Below, one piece after another: positions 1-6,579 of a stretch of DNA of 6,620 nt. The notes below the pieces were generated by a model, which was not told the origin of the DNA, did not search any database, and worked only from the letters and a program-made list of their open reading frames with translations. Positions within the stretch are counted from its first letter, which is position 1, and the number at the start of each line of letters is the position of its first letter. The stretch comes from Psychromonas sp. (GTDB lineage Bacteria; Pseudomonadota; Gammaproteobacteria; Enterobacterales; Psychromonadaceae), in assembly GCA_023145575.1 (NCBI GenBank), contig JAGLDN010000189.1, positions 1-6,620 on the forward strand. The letters run 5' to 3'. A program made the translations under genes and the position numbers.

Positions 1-655
1 TCGTCAGTCCTTTTTTAAGGCTTAGTCACTCCAATTTTACTGTTGCCAGCAATGACATGAAAATAGGGTGACTCTGTGTCTTTTTTGTTTTCACAGGTGA
101 TTCTACGAGTGCAATACTTAATTTTATATTTTTATGAAAAACCTCAATTTGCCATTGTTTTTGATAGATCGCTTCAATTGACTGTTTATCAAGCTTAACA
201 TCATTACTGATCAAATATAAGATCCCTTCACTCCCATCTTTGTTTTTAAGGATTTGTTAATGCATAAAATTACTACATCCATTGCTTTTATCCAACTGCA
301 GGTCGGAATTTCTGACCAATCCAATGAATCGATTCGATGAAAGCGCCCTTGTAATTTATCTTCTCTACTTAACTCAATTAAACGTTTACTTTTAAATTTG
401 AGAATAAAATATTTTTCCTTTGTTTCATAAATAAATTTCATGTTACCAATTGATGACAACTAAATGTCAGCCAATACGTAGCGACATTTCAATTTATTTT
501 TATTACATGCTTTGGGTATGAATATTACCTCTTTTTTTTACTGCTAATGCTCTTTTTTAGTTCTTGTGTCACAACGTATGAGTATTGGATCTCTTTTATA
601 ATGAGCTTAAAGGTAACTTAGATCCAAGCTAAAGCCTGATAAAGAAATTTTATGT
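1..655 (-). pseudogene. IS4-family transposase remnant (degraded, cut by window edge)
   Basis: Translated pieces line up in order with an IS4-type DDE transposase. From the high-coordinate end: LYQALA (about 630-645), IKEIQY (about 580-600), the second-catalytic-Asp region KCRYVLAD (Asp codon 466-468), SSIGNMKFI, EDKLQGRFHRID, KNKDGSEGILYLISND, then YQKQWQIEVFHKNIK and TQSHPIFMSLLATVKLE. The YREK signature is present with Y at 164-166, E at 143-145 and K at 122-124, but its Arg is Gln (155-157). It is dead: TAA at 618-620, TAG at 460-462 where the family has the Trp of a DSWF-like stretch, TGA at 26-28 after KLE, a frame change near 525-530 and a -1 shift in the A-run near 241-248. The frame continues to base 1, so the C-terminus lies outside. 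The first third of the protein is missing or unrecognisable. Family assignment is from remembered motifs, not a search. Confidence 0.82.
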
Positions 656-667
656 CACATGGGTATA
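648..667 (+). repeat. 20-bp near-identical repeat, copy 1
   Basis: ttttatgtcacatgggtata here matches 6235-6254 at 19 of 20 positions, same strand. This copy lies at the broken N-terminal edge of the IS4 remnant; the other is inside the IS630 remnant, where it encodes LLRHMGI. It may be a small IS630-derived scrap beside the IS4 remnant, or chance in AT-rich DNA. Confidence 0.6.
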
Positions 668-694
668 GAAGATTCGATAAGCCAGTTTCCTATT

Positions 695-767
695 GTATCG
701 CTAAATGGAGTTACAAGGTAAACAACATAAAGCAGAAATATTTGTTTGTTTTTATTGATAGCGATAC
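695..767. repeat. 9-bp inverted repeat in the holA downstream gap
   Basis: gtatcgcta (695-703) and tagcgatac (759-767) are perfect inverted copies 55 bp apart. The gap 656-813 holds no coding signal that I recognise, no nadD start and no GC stem followed by a T-run that would read as a terminator for holA. The arms could be worn IS ends or a weak long-range hairpin in the operon's 3' end; they are not an obvious intrinsic terminator. Confidence 0.45.
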
Positions 768-813
768 TTTAACAGTTTTTCATCTGGCGTTTTAGTTTAC
801 TGCGTAACATCAG

Positions 814-1809
814 TTAAAAAAACAAATAGGCTATTGCGCTAAGTTTTAACCAATGATCTTCATTGTTTTCTACTTTTAATGCAACTTCCATTTCAGCACA
901 GTCTTGTATTAAATTTTCTAAATCTTTCGTCGTAAGTCGGGAAAGCGCTTGGGTGATTAGCCGCTGCTTGGCAGGCCAAAGTTTACGAGTTTGATTGTTT
1001 AATATTGTTTGTAGCTGTGTAGAGTGACTTTGGTAACTAAGCTTTAAGAGTCTTTTAACCTCAACATTGAGCGAGCCAGAAATCAAAATTAATGCTATGC
1101 CTTCAGATTTTAATTGTTTTAATATCCGAGTTGCTCGATCTTTCTTTCCTGCAAGTAAACTATCAACCCATTGAAAAACACTAAAACGGTGGTGCGTGGT
1201 GATACTTTTCTCAATTTGTTGTAAGTTCAAGTGTTGCTTAGGGTATAATAATGCTAATTTTTCAAATTCTTGTTTGGCTGCAAGTAAATTACCTTCAAAA
1301 TGAACGCATAAATATTCAATAACCTCATCTGAAGCTATCAAATCTAAACGATGCAGCCGTGAACGTATCCAACTTGGAAACTGGTTATTAAAAGGTGGGT
1401 TTACAGGTACGAAAATTGCCTGCTTTTCAAGATCGCTAAACCATACACTTTTTAATTGCTGTTGGTTAAGGTAGGGTCCTTTTATGATAAGTAAAATATC
1501 AGGGTGTAGTAATGGTGTGATTTCTCTAATAAATGTTGTGTTGTTAGAGTTTGTTTTAGTCAGTGATAAAATTAATATCTTTTTTTCTAAAAAAAGAGAG
1601 AGACTATTAAAATGATAAATAATTTCTTCTTTTTCGATGTGACTGTTAAGATCAAATTCAAATTTCTCTAAGTACCCATTGAATTTGGCGACCATTAATA
1701 TTTGATCCATCGCTTCAATTGATAATAAAGCTTCATCACCAAACACAAGCACACAACTAGGTATTGAATTTGAAAGCGAATCGGCTAATTTATCAGGAAA
1801 TATCTTCAT
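814..1809 (-). CDS. holA: DNA polymerase III subunit delta
   Basis: The delta subunit of the replicative clamp loader opens the beta sliding clamp and helps load it on primed DNA. The 331-residue product matches HolA along its length: N-terminal MKIFPDKL...VLVFGDEALL (family pattern YLLLGNDPLL), SLF at residues 71-73, which corresponds to the Leu-Phe pair that inserts into the beta clamp in E. coli, FEGNLLAAKQEFEKLALLYP at 171-190, FSVFQWVDSLLAGK at 209-222, and a C-terminal collar helix region ending ...HWLKLSAIAYLFF. E. coli delta is slightly longer (343), so the extreme C-terminal tail is shorter here. Start: the frame is open to an ATG at 1830, but MKIFPDKL aligns with the family N-terminus, giving 1809. 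That ATG lies 4 nt after the lptE stop with no clear Shine-Dalgarno site, which suggests translational coupling. In enteric relatives nadD follows; here it is replaced by IS4 debris. Confidence 0.95.
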   Translation of the reverse strand: MKIFPDKLADSLSNSIPSCVLVFGDEALLSIEAMDQILMVAKFNGYLEKFEFDLNSHIEKEEIIYHFNSLSLFLEKKILILSLTKTNSNNTTFIREITPLLHPDILLIIKGPYLNQQQLKSVWFSDLEKQAIFVPVNPPFNNQFPSWIRSRLHRLDLIASDEVIEYLCVHFEGNLLAAKQEFEKLALLYPKQHLNLQQIEKSITTHHRFSVFQWVDSLLAGKKDRATRILKQLKSEGIALILISGSLNVEVKRLLKLSYQSHSTQLQTILNNQTRKLWPAKQRLITQALSRLTTKDLENLIQDCAEMEVALKVENNEDHWLKLSAIAYLFF

Positions 1810-1813
1810 TGAA

Positions 1814-2395
1814 TTACTGCGCCACACCATTAACCGTCTTTTCTTGTTTTGAGTTTTTACCTTTCAATTTTTTTGCGTGGTGAATATTTAAGACCTGTAG
1901 GGTATAAATAATATTATTTGCAGCCGCTTCGCGTACCTCTTCCGTTAATTGCTCTGCTTCTCGCGATTTTGCAAGTGCCTGTGCTGGGTTATCAAGAAAA
2001 TCGCGGTATAAATTAAATGTAAATGACAGTGGTTGGTAGCCAGGAATTTGAATTGAGTATGCTAGTACAAATCCTATTTCTTGCTCTGCATTTTGCGCTT
2101 GGACGTTAAGAGAAATCATTCGTTCTGAGCGTTGTTCTCCACTTAAATTTAAAATGGTCGTATCCTTACTTGGGCTGGCTAAAACGTTAACCCCTGCGCC
2201 GAGCAACCGAATCTTAACCATACGCATAATATCTCCATAAGGGTCTGTTGATTGTATATATATTTTGGGGAATTTAGCTGAAAGCCCTTCCTTATTTTCT
2301 TTTATATGAAAACCACAACCACTTAATGTAAACGACAGGCAAGTGAATAATGCTATTTTTAATAGAAAACATCTATAAAATTGAGGAATCATCAT
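1814..2395 (-). CDS. lptE: LPS-assembly lipoprotein LptE (RlpB)
   Basis: LptE is an outer-membrane lipoprotein that plugs and chaperones the LptD barrel, the last step of LPS transport to the cell surface. The product is 193 residues, the same as E. coli LptE. It has a lipoprotein signal peptide: basic start, hydrophobic stretch 10-24 and the lipobox LSGC with the lipidated Cys at 27, followed by GFHIK, which matches the family's CGFHL pattern. Gly rather than Asp at +2 agrees with outer-membrane sorting. Downstream are the IQSTDPYG and RLLGAGVNV segments, LNLSGEQRSERMISLN, and a C-terminal basic tail of about 20 residues. It begins with two ATGs (2393-2395 and 2390-2392); the Shine-Dalgarno spacing favours the second, a one-residue difference. 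It lies 79 nt downstream of leuS and 4 nt upstream of holA, the conserved operon order. Confidence 0.94.
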   Translation of the reverse strand: MMIPQFYRCFLLKIALFTCLSFTLSGCGFHIKENKEGLSAKFPKIYIQSTDPYGDIMRMVKIRLLGAGVNVLASPSKDTTILNLSGEQRSERMISLNVQAQNAEQEIGFVLAYSIQIPGYQPLSFTFNLYRDFLDNPAQALAKSREAEQLTEEVREAAANNIIYTLQVLNIHHAKKLKGKNSKQEKTVNGVAQ

Positions 2396-2397
2396 TG

Positions 2398-2402
2398 TCC
2401 TT
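2398..2402 (-). promoter_or_regulatory. Ribosome binding site of lptE
   Basis: AAGGA on the minus strand. It is only 2 nt from the first ATG of lptE but 5 nt from the second, so translation probably starts at the second Met (2390-2392). Confidence 0.55.
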
Positions 2403-2474
2403 TTTGTGCTAACGGGTTAAAAAATTACTCATGAAATATAAGTTTATTAATGTCGATCATGGATATATAACGGA

Positions 2475-5054
2475 TTAGTTCGCGACAATGTTCAGTAATT
2501 TACCAGGAACAAAAATTATTTTTTGTATCGTTTTTCCAGCAGTAAATTTTAATACATTCTGATCATTAAGAGCGAAAGCTTCAACTGACGCTTTATCTGC
2601 GTCTACTGCAACAATAAGTTTAGTCCGTACTTTACCATTTACTTGCACAATAATAAGTGTTGTATCCTCAAGTAACGCTTTTTCATCAACGACAGGCCAA
2701 TCTGTTGTTAAAATATCATCTTTTTGATCTAATGCTTCATAGAGCTCAGCACAAATATGAGGCGTTATTGGCGAAAGTAGTTTGATCACAGCAACTAATG
2801 CTTCTTGTAGAATAACGCGATCTTGTACATTTTTCATCGGCGCTTTGGTTAATTTATTCATGAATTCCATCACGCAGGCTATCGCAGTATTAAATGTTTG
2901 CCGCCGGCCAATATCATCTGTTACTTTTCTAATGGTTTTGTGTAACGCTCTACGTAGTGTCTTTTGAGCCTGAGAATGTACAGTAACATCAAGATTGTCA
3001 ACAGCGCCTAATTTAATGTGTTCACTCGATAATTTCCATAAACGGTTAAGGAAGCGTAATGCTCCTTCAAGGGCACAATCAGACCATTCAAGCGTTTGCT
3101 CAGCAGGAGCTGCAAACATCATAAATAAGCGAACGCTATCTGCACCATATTTATCAATCATTATTTGAGGATCGATACCGTTATTTTTAGATTTAGACAT
3201 TTTACACATGCCTTCAAAAATAAGTGCTTGGCCATTTTCCATTTCAGCTGAAATAACTTTGCCTTTATCATTGGTCGTTTTAATTGCGTCACTCGATGGA
3301 ACCCAAATTTTACCGCACTTTTCATCTTCGTAATAATAAGCATCGGCTAAAACCATACCTTGTGTCAATAGTTTTTTGTACGGCTCATCAGAGTTTACAA
3401 ATCCTAAATCTCGTAATAATTTGTGGAAAAATCGCGAGTACAGAAGGTGTAAAATTGCGTGTTCAATACCACCAATATATTGATCAACAGGCAACCAGTA
3501 ATTTGCTTTGGCAGGGTCAAGCATTTGATCGTGACTTTCAGGTGAACAATAACGAGCGTAATACCAACTTGATTCAACAAAGGTATCAAATGTATCTGTT
3601 TCGTGTGTTGCAACTTGGCCGTTATACGTTGTTTTTGCCCATTCAAAATCAGCTTTGATTGGTGATGTTATCCCATTCATTGTTACATTTTCAGGTAATA
3701 TAACGGGTAATCTATCTTCAGGTACAGACACAACACTACCATTTTTTAAATTTAGGACAGGAATGGGAGCCCCCCAATAACGCTGTCGAGAAATACCCCA
3801 ATCACGCAGGCGGAAGTTAACTTTGCGTTTACCTTTGTTATCTGCAACAAGTTTAGCCTCAATGGCATCAAATGCGCGGGTGAAATTTAATCCATCAAAA
3901 ATTCCTGAATTAAAGCAAATACCTTTTTCGGTATAAGCAACTTCAGAAATATCAACATCACTGTCAATGGGTTTGATCACGGCTATAATATTTAATCCAT
4001 ATTCTTTAGCAAATTCATAATCACGTTGATCATGTGCAGGTACAGACATAACCGCACCAAATCCGTAATCCATTAATACAAAATTAGCGGTCCAAATAGG
4101 TATTTTTTTACCTGTAATTGGGTGGATAGCTTTAAGTCCGGTATCAACACCTTCTTTTGCTATGGTTGCAATTTCAGCTTCTGCTAATTTTATTTTTTTA
4201 CATTTAACAGAAAATTCCGCAAGTGTCGGATGTGTTTTAGCCAATTCTAAAACAAGGGGATGTTGCGCGGCAACTGCGATGTAGGTCACGCCCATTATCG
4301 TATCAGGACGTGTTGTATAAACAGAAACGATTTCATTGCTATTTTCAATCTCGAAATTCATTTCTATGCCTTCAGAGCGCCCGATCCAGTTCCGTTGCAT
4401 GGTGAGAACTTGTGCAGGCCATTCATCTAATTGGTCTAAATCATCGAGTAGCTCTTGTGCGTAGGATGTAATACGGATAAACCATTGTGAAATCTCTTTT
4501 TGCTCAACAATTGCACCAGATCGCCAACCACATCCATTGATAACTTGTTCATTAGCAAGTACTGTTTGATCAATGGGATCCCAGTTTACGGTTGCCATTT
4601 TTTTATAAACAAGATCCTTTTCAAGTAATTTTGTGAAGAGCCATTGCTCCCAACGGTAATACTCAGGTTTACAAGTTGTGAGTTCTCGGCTCCAATCATA
4701 ACCAAAGCCAAGTTGTTTAAGCTGTGTTTTCATGTAGGCGATATTTTCGTTTGTCCAAGTTGCAGGCGCAGTGTTATTTTTTATTGCCGCATTTTCTGCA
4801 GGGAGACCAAATGCATCCCACCCCATTGGGTGCATCACGTTTTTACCCTGCATGCGTTGGTATCTTGAAACAACATCGCCAATAGTGTAATTTCGAACGT
4901 GTCCCATGTGTAATTTACCGCTTGGATATGGGAACATTGTAAGGCAATAATACTTTTCCTTTGACGGATCTTCTACTGCTTTGAAGGATTGTTTTTTGTC
5001 CCATAATTTTTGATATTTAGCTTCAATTTCATTCGGGTTATATAATTTTTGCAT
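2475..5054 (-). CDS. leuS: Leucyl-tRNA synthetase (EC 6.1.1.4)
   Basis: Class Ia synthetase that charges tRNA-Leu with leucine using ATP, in the cytoplasm. It is 859 residues against 860 in E. coli and is complete. The Rossmann-fold signature PYPSGKLHMGH sits at 42-52 (HIGH variant HMGH) and KMSKS at 618-622. The CP1 editing domain between the two halves is intact: threonine-rich TTRPDT at 247-252, including the Thr that guards the editing pocket, and AHDQRD at 340-345 with Asp345, which binds the amino group of misacylated amino acid. WIGRSEG is at 223-229 and DWGISRQRYWGAP at 418-430. The C-terminal tRNA-binding domain ends in VQVNGKVR and FVPGKLLNIV. The ATG at 5054 gives the canonical MQKLYNPNEIE start. 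Only a weak AGG (5065-5067), 10 nt away, precedes it. It is the first gene of the leuS-lptE-holA operon. No disabling changes seen. Confidence 0.98.
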   Translation of the reverse strand: MQKLYNPNEIEAKYQKLWDKKQSFKAVEDPSKEKYYCLTMFPYPSGKLHMGHVRNYTIGDVVSRYQRMQGKNVMHPMGWDAFGLPAENAAIKNNTAPATWTNENIAYMKTQLKQLGFGYDWSRELTTCKPEYYRWEQWLFTKLLEKDLVYKKMATVNWDPIDQTVLANEQVINGCGWRSGAIVEQKEISQWFIRITSYAQELLDDLDQLDEWPAQVLTMQRNWIGRSEGIEMNFEIENSNEIVSVYTTRPDTIMGVTYIAVAAQHPLVLELAKTHPTLAEFSVKCKKIKLAEAEIATIAKEGVDTGLKAIHPITGKKIPIWTANFVLMDYGFGAVMSVPAHDQRDYEFAKEYGLNIIAVIKPIDSDVDISEVAYTEKGICFNSGIFDGLNFTRAFDAIEAKLVADNKGKRKVNFRLRDWGISRQRYWGAPIPVLNLKNGSVVSVPEDRLPVILPENVTMNGITSPIKADFEWAKTTYNGQVATHETDTFDTFVESSWYYARYCSPESHDQMLDPAKANYWLPVDQYIGGIEHAILHLLYSRFFHKLLRDLGFVNSDEPYKKLLTQGMVLADAYYYEDEKCGKIWVPSSDAIKTTNDKGKVISAEMENGQALIFEGMCKMSKSKNNGIDPQIMIDKYGADSVRLFMMFAAPAEQTLEWSDCALEGALRFLNRLWKLSSEHIKLGAVDNLDVTVHSQAQKTLRRALHKTIRKVTDDIGRRQTFNTAIACVMEFMNKLTKAPMKNVQDRVILQEALVAVIKLLSPITPHICAELYEALDQKDDILTTDWPVVDEKALLEDTTLIIVQVNGKVRTKLIVAVDADKASVEAFALNDQNVLKFTAGKTIQKIIFVPGKLLNIVAN

Positions 5055-5067
5055 TTACATTCAGCCT

Positions 5068-5103
5068 AAAATAGTAAAATAGTAAAATATTAAAATAGAA
5101 AAT
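5068..5103. repeat. AT-rich octamer tandem repeat in the leuS leader
   Basis: aaaatagt, aaaatagt, aaaatatt, aaaatag and aaaat follow each other with a period of about 8 bp, 14 bp upstream of the leuS start codon. In the leuS transcript this becomes a U-rich, unstructured run near the ribosome-binding region. It is probably replication slippage in AT-rich DNA; copy-number change could alter leuS leader length. Confidence 0.75.
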
Positions 5104-5120
5104 CAATAAATTGCCTTATT

Positions 5121-5149
5121 AGGATACAGGAGCATGCTAGCTGCAACAA
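5121..5149 (-). promoter_or_regulatory. Candidate sigma-70 promoter of the leuS operon
   Basis: On the minus strand TTGTTG (5144-5149), a 17-bp spacer and TATCCT (5121-5126) give 3/6 and 4/6 matches to the -35 and -10 consensus. Initiation near 5114 would leave a leader of about 60 nt. An alternative reading is TTGCAG with TAATAA and a 19-bp spacer in the same place. No other promoter-like pair stands out between leuS and the IS5 end at 5234. Confidence 0.35.
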
Positions 5150-5233
5150 GAAATCTGGCACTTAATACTTACGATAGTAAATAATTTATTTAGCTTACTT
5201 GGTTAAATTTAATGACGTTTCCATTGTAAAGCA

Positions 5234-5252
5234 TAGGAGCTGTTAATCTTTC
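5234..5252 (+). mobile_element. Left terminal sequence of the IS5-family remnant
   Basis: taggagctgttaatctttc lies about 70 bp upstream of the IS5-like transposase start. It matches 6580-6598 (tagggggtgttgatctttc) at 16 of 19 positions, same orientation. This is the position and look expected of an IS5-group terminal repeat. No inverted partner marking a right end was found in the window. Confidence 0.55.
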
Positions 5253-5263
5253 CTGTTTGATTT

Positions 5264-5292
5264 TTAACTAAAAAGAGGTGATCTCGTATAAT
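5264..5292 (+). promoter_or_regulatory. Preserved transposase promoter of the IS5 remnant
   Basis: TTAACT (5264-5269, 4/6 to consensus), a 17-bp spacer and a perfect TATAAT (5287-5292). A Shine-Dalgarno AGGAG (5314-5318) follows, 6 nt before the ATG at 5325. This expression signal looks complete although the gene it serves is dead. It points away from leuS into the IS debris. Confidence 0.6.
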
Positions 5293-5324
5293 TATTTCGC
5301 CTAAAAAAGCAATAGGAGAATATC

Positions 5325-5524
5325 ATGCCCCGAACAATGCTTACAGCTCAACATTGATTAAAACAAAGCTCTATAATGCTTAAAGATCGCTTGCATAACA
5401 AGCCCCAACAGCGAAATACTATGAAAGGTATTTTATATCTTAGATTCAATTCTCAAATGCATAGCTTTAAATTAGTTGGAAAAATAGCCAGTTGGATATA
5501 TATTCACTATCTTTCCTGTGACAA
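5325..5524 (+). pseudogene. IS5-family transposase, N-terminal remnant with early stop
   Basis: From the ATG the frame reads MPRTMLTAQH, then TGA (5355-5357), then LKQSSIMLKDRLHNKPQQRN and TMKGILYLRF. This follows the IS5-family N-terminus (pattern MPRxMLTDEHWxKLxxI...YNKPxLRxTVEGILYR). The stop falls exactly on the conserved Trp, so it is a TGG-to-TGA change. After about 5445 the match fades; SWIYIHYLS near 5490-5520 recalls the family's W-N-S-I-Y-K stretch. The catalytic DDE domain is absent, cut off where the IS30 remnant begins at about 5528. It could be the interrupted left part of an element whose remainder was deleted. The exact 3' edge is uncertain. Confidence 0.72.
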
Positions 5525-5527
5525 GAG

Positions 5528-5943
5528 ATGCAAATAATAAAAAAACATAAACAACTGACTGAGGCACTAAGATCAAAGCAATTAAAAGGCGAACAGGAGC
5601 GGCTTCCTATCCAGCTATGACGCTTGAAACGATTGAAACGATTGAGTACATTACATCAAAACTCAGAGAAAAATGGAGCCCCGAGCAAAAAACAGGACGA
5701 TTAAAGAGTGATTTTGAAAAGACCATTAATGTCAGCCATGAAACAATCTATAAGTTCGTTTGGGAAGATAAAAAGCAAGGCGGAGATCTCTAAAATTCTT
5801 GCGCAGGAAAGCGAGATCATCTACTTGCAGATCCATATTGTTCATGGCAACGAGGGCTGCATGAAAATACCAATGGACTGTTACGACAATATTGGTCTAT
5901 ATCGATCACACCTGAGGATACTCGTTTCAGAACACCTGACTGA
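5528..5943 (+). pseudogene. IS30-family transposase remnant with internal deletions
   Basis: Three blocks are kept in order. Block 1, from the ATG at 5528, reads MQIIKKHKQLTEALR, the usual start of the helix-turn-helix domain. After a deletion and frame change, block 2 (5572-5790) includes AIKRRTG, then KLREKWSPEQKTGRLK, then INVSHETIYKFVWEDKKQGG, the strongly conserved IS30 middle region (WSPEQ, SHETIY). TAA follows at 5791-5793. In the same frame, block 3 (about 5821-5943) gives ADPYCSWQRGLHENTNGL then LRQY, the C-terminal signature around the catalytic Glu, and ends TGA at 5941-5943. Most of the catalytic core carrying the first two Asp residues is deleted between blocks 2 and 3. The overlapping open frame at 5708-6124 is an out-of-frame shadow of this gene. 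It is non-functional, and no terminal repeats were identified. Confidence 0.88.
5626..5643 (+). repeat. 9-bp tandem duplication inside the IS30 remnant
   Basis: gaaacgatt occurs twice back to back, giving a Thr-Leu-Glu-Thr-Ile-Glu-Thr-Ile-Glu run. It keeps frame and looks like a slippage duplication at the linker before the KLREKWSPEQ block. Confidence 0.7.
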
Positions 5944-6206
5944 TTCATGTTCAAAGCGCAATGCTCCCTTCGGTAGGCTTAAACAAAATACTTTAATCCT
6001 TTATTGTTGTTCACTTTTCGATTATTGTAACGCGGCCTTGGTTTTCGAGCTTGTGCCCCGCAGGGCAAGGCAACTAGTACCAACCTGTGTTGTTATAAAA
6101 ACTCTATGTAGAATAACTACTTAGCAATTAAAGTCTTTATTTTAATTCGACCTTTGGTGATTAACGCAATTAATCATCGAGAGGGCAATTTTATGCCTAG
6201 CACCTT
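5944..6206. other. Unassigned interval between the IS30 and IS630 remnants
   Basis: I recognise no gene here. It holds a short GC-rich island: GCCTTG (6035-6040) is the inverse of CAAGGC (6066-6071), and an alternative hairpin TGCCC-CGCA-GGGCA spans 6054-6067. No T-run follows, so it is not a standard terminator, and it does not fold as a tRNA by eye. A minus-strand frame is open over 5979-6092 without an identifiable product or start. The interval also holds the palindrome at 6158-6176. It may contain IS ends worn beyond recognition. Confidence 0.4.
6158..6176. repeat. 7-bp palindrome TGATTAA-N5-TTAATCA
   Basis: tgattaa (6158-6164), a 5-nt centre cgcaa, and ttaatca (6170-6176) are perfectly symmetric, about 50 bp upstream of the recognisable IS630 coding stretch. 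It has the form of a dimeric repressor site or a weak hairpin; which of these, if either, cannot be told from sequence. Confidence 0.5.
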
Positions 6207-6538
6207 GGTACTATTTACCTTGCTGAACTTGCACTTTTACGTCACATGGGTATAAATGCATATCACACCAGTCAGAAAATCATATCAAATAGTAAAGGCT
6301 CAGATAGTTTTCTTACAAAAGAACAAACGCAATTGGTCATTAATCATTTAAGTGAAGTCACTTACTTTAATATGAGTGATATTCAAGAGGATATATGCCA
6401 GACATTAATGTTAAATACTCTATTCAAGGCTTACAAAAATGGCTTCATCGAAACATAGTGGTTAAAGAAAAAACTAAAAACTCGGCATTATCTTGCATTA
6501 GTTACCGCCTTCAGTGCATATTCTCGCTCTGTCAATAG
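6207..6538 (+). pseudogene. IS630-family transposase, N-terminal remnant with frameshift
   Basis: Two frames together rebuild the helix-turn-helix N-terminal domain of an IS630-type transposase. Frame 1 reads IYLAELALLRHMGINAYH (from about 6210) and SKGSDSFLTKEQTQLVINHL, then SEVTYFNMSDIQEDI. Near 6390-6400 the match moves to a second frame, which reads DINVKYSIQGLQKWLHRN (6401-6454), fitting the family pattern Y-G-I-x-Y-S-x-x-G-x-x-K-W-L-H-R-N-G-F. The second frame runs to TAG at 6536-6538, but similarity ends soon after WLHRN. The entire DDE catalytic domain is missing. An ATG at 6246 opens frame 1, but it lies inside the domain, not at a true start. The element is dead; its 5' edge is unclear. 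Confidence 0.82.
6235..6254 (+). repeat. 20-bp near-identical repeat, copy 2
   Basis: ttttacgtcacatgggtata matches 648-667 at 19 of 20 positions. Here it lies within the IS630 coding remnant (LLRHMGI). See copy 1. Confidence 0.6.
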
Positions 6539-6579
6539 GTCTTAATAACAAAAAAAAGTTACAATAAAGTAAATTGTTC

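Noticed and set aside
235..250. Programmed -1 frameshift in the IS4 remnant at the A-run
   Set aside because: The TTA-AAA-AC context is not a proper tandem slippery site, IS4 elements are not known for this, and stops elsewhere already kill the gene.
1810..1830. Upstream ATG at 1830 as the holA start
   Set aside because: It would add seven residues not seen in the family and overlap lptE; MKIFPDKL at 1809 fits the HolA N-terminus.
2396..2474. Terminator between leuS and lptE
   Set aside because: No GC-rich stem with a T-run on the minus strand; read-through from leuS into lptE is more likely.
2782..2967. Plus-strand open frame opposite leuS
   Set aside because: Antisense shadow of the leuS coding sequence with no recognisable protein pattern; the same applies to 3284-3658 and 4644-4868 on the plus strand.
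3161..3646. Short minus-strand open frames at 3161-3343 and 3404-3646
   Set aside because: Out-of-frame readings inside the intact leuS gene.
5134..5184. 16-codon plus-strand frame after an aggag-like sequence upstream of leuS
   Set aside because: The spacing from the purine run to the ATG is too short and the peptide has no recognisable feature; it overlaps the candidate leuS promoter.
5979..6092. Open minus-strand frame of about 38 codons
   Set aside because: No ATG start, no ribosome site and no recognisable product; length is expected by chance.
5708..6124. 138-residue plus-strand open frame
   Set aside because: It overlaps the IS30 blocks in the wrong frame; the true IS30 signatures (SHETIY, SWQRGLHENTNGL) are in another frame, and the translation resembles nothing I know.
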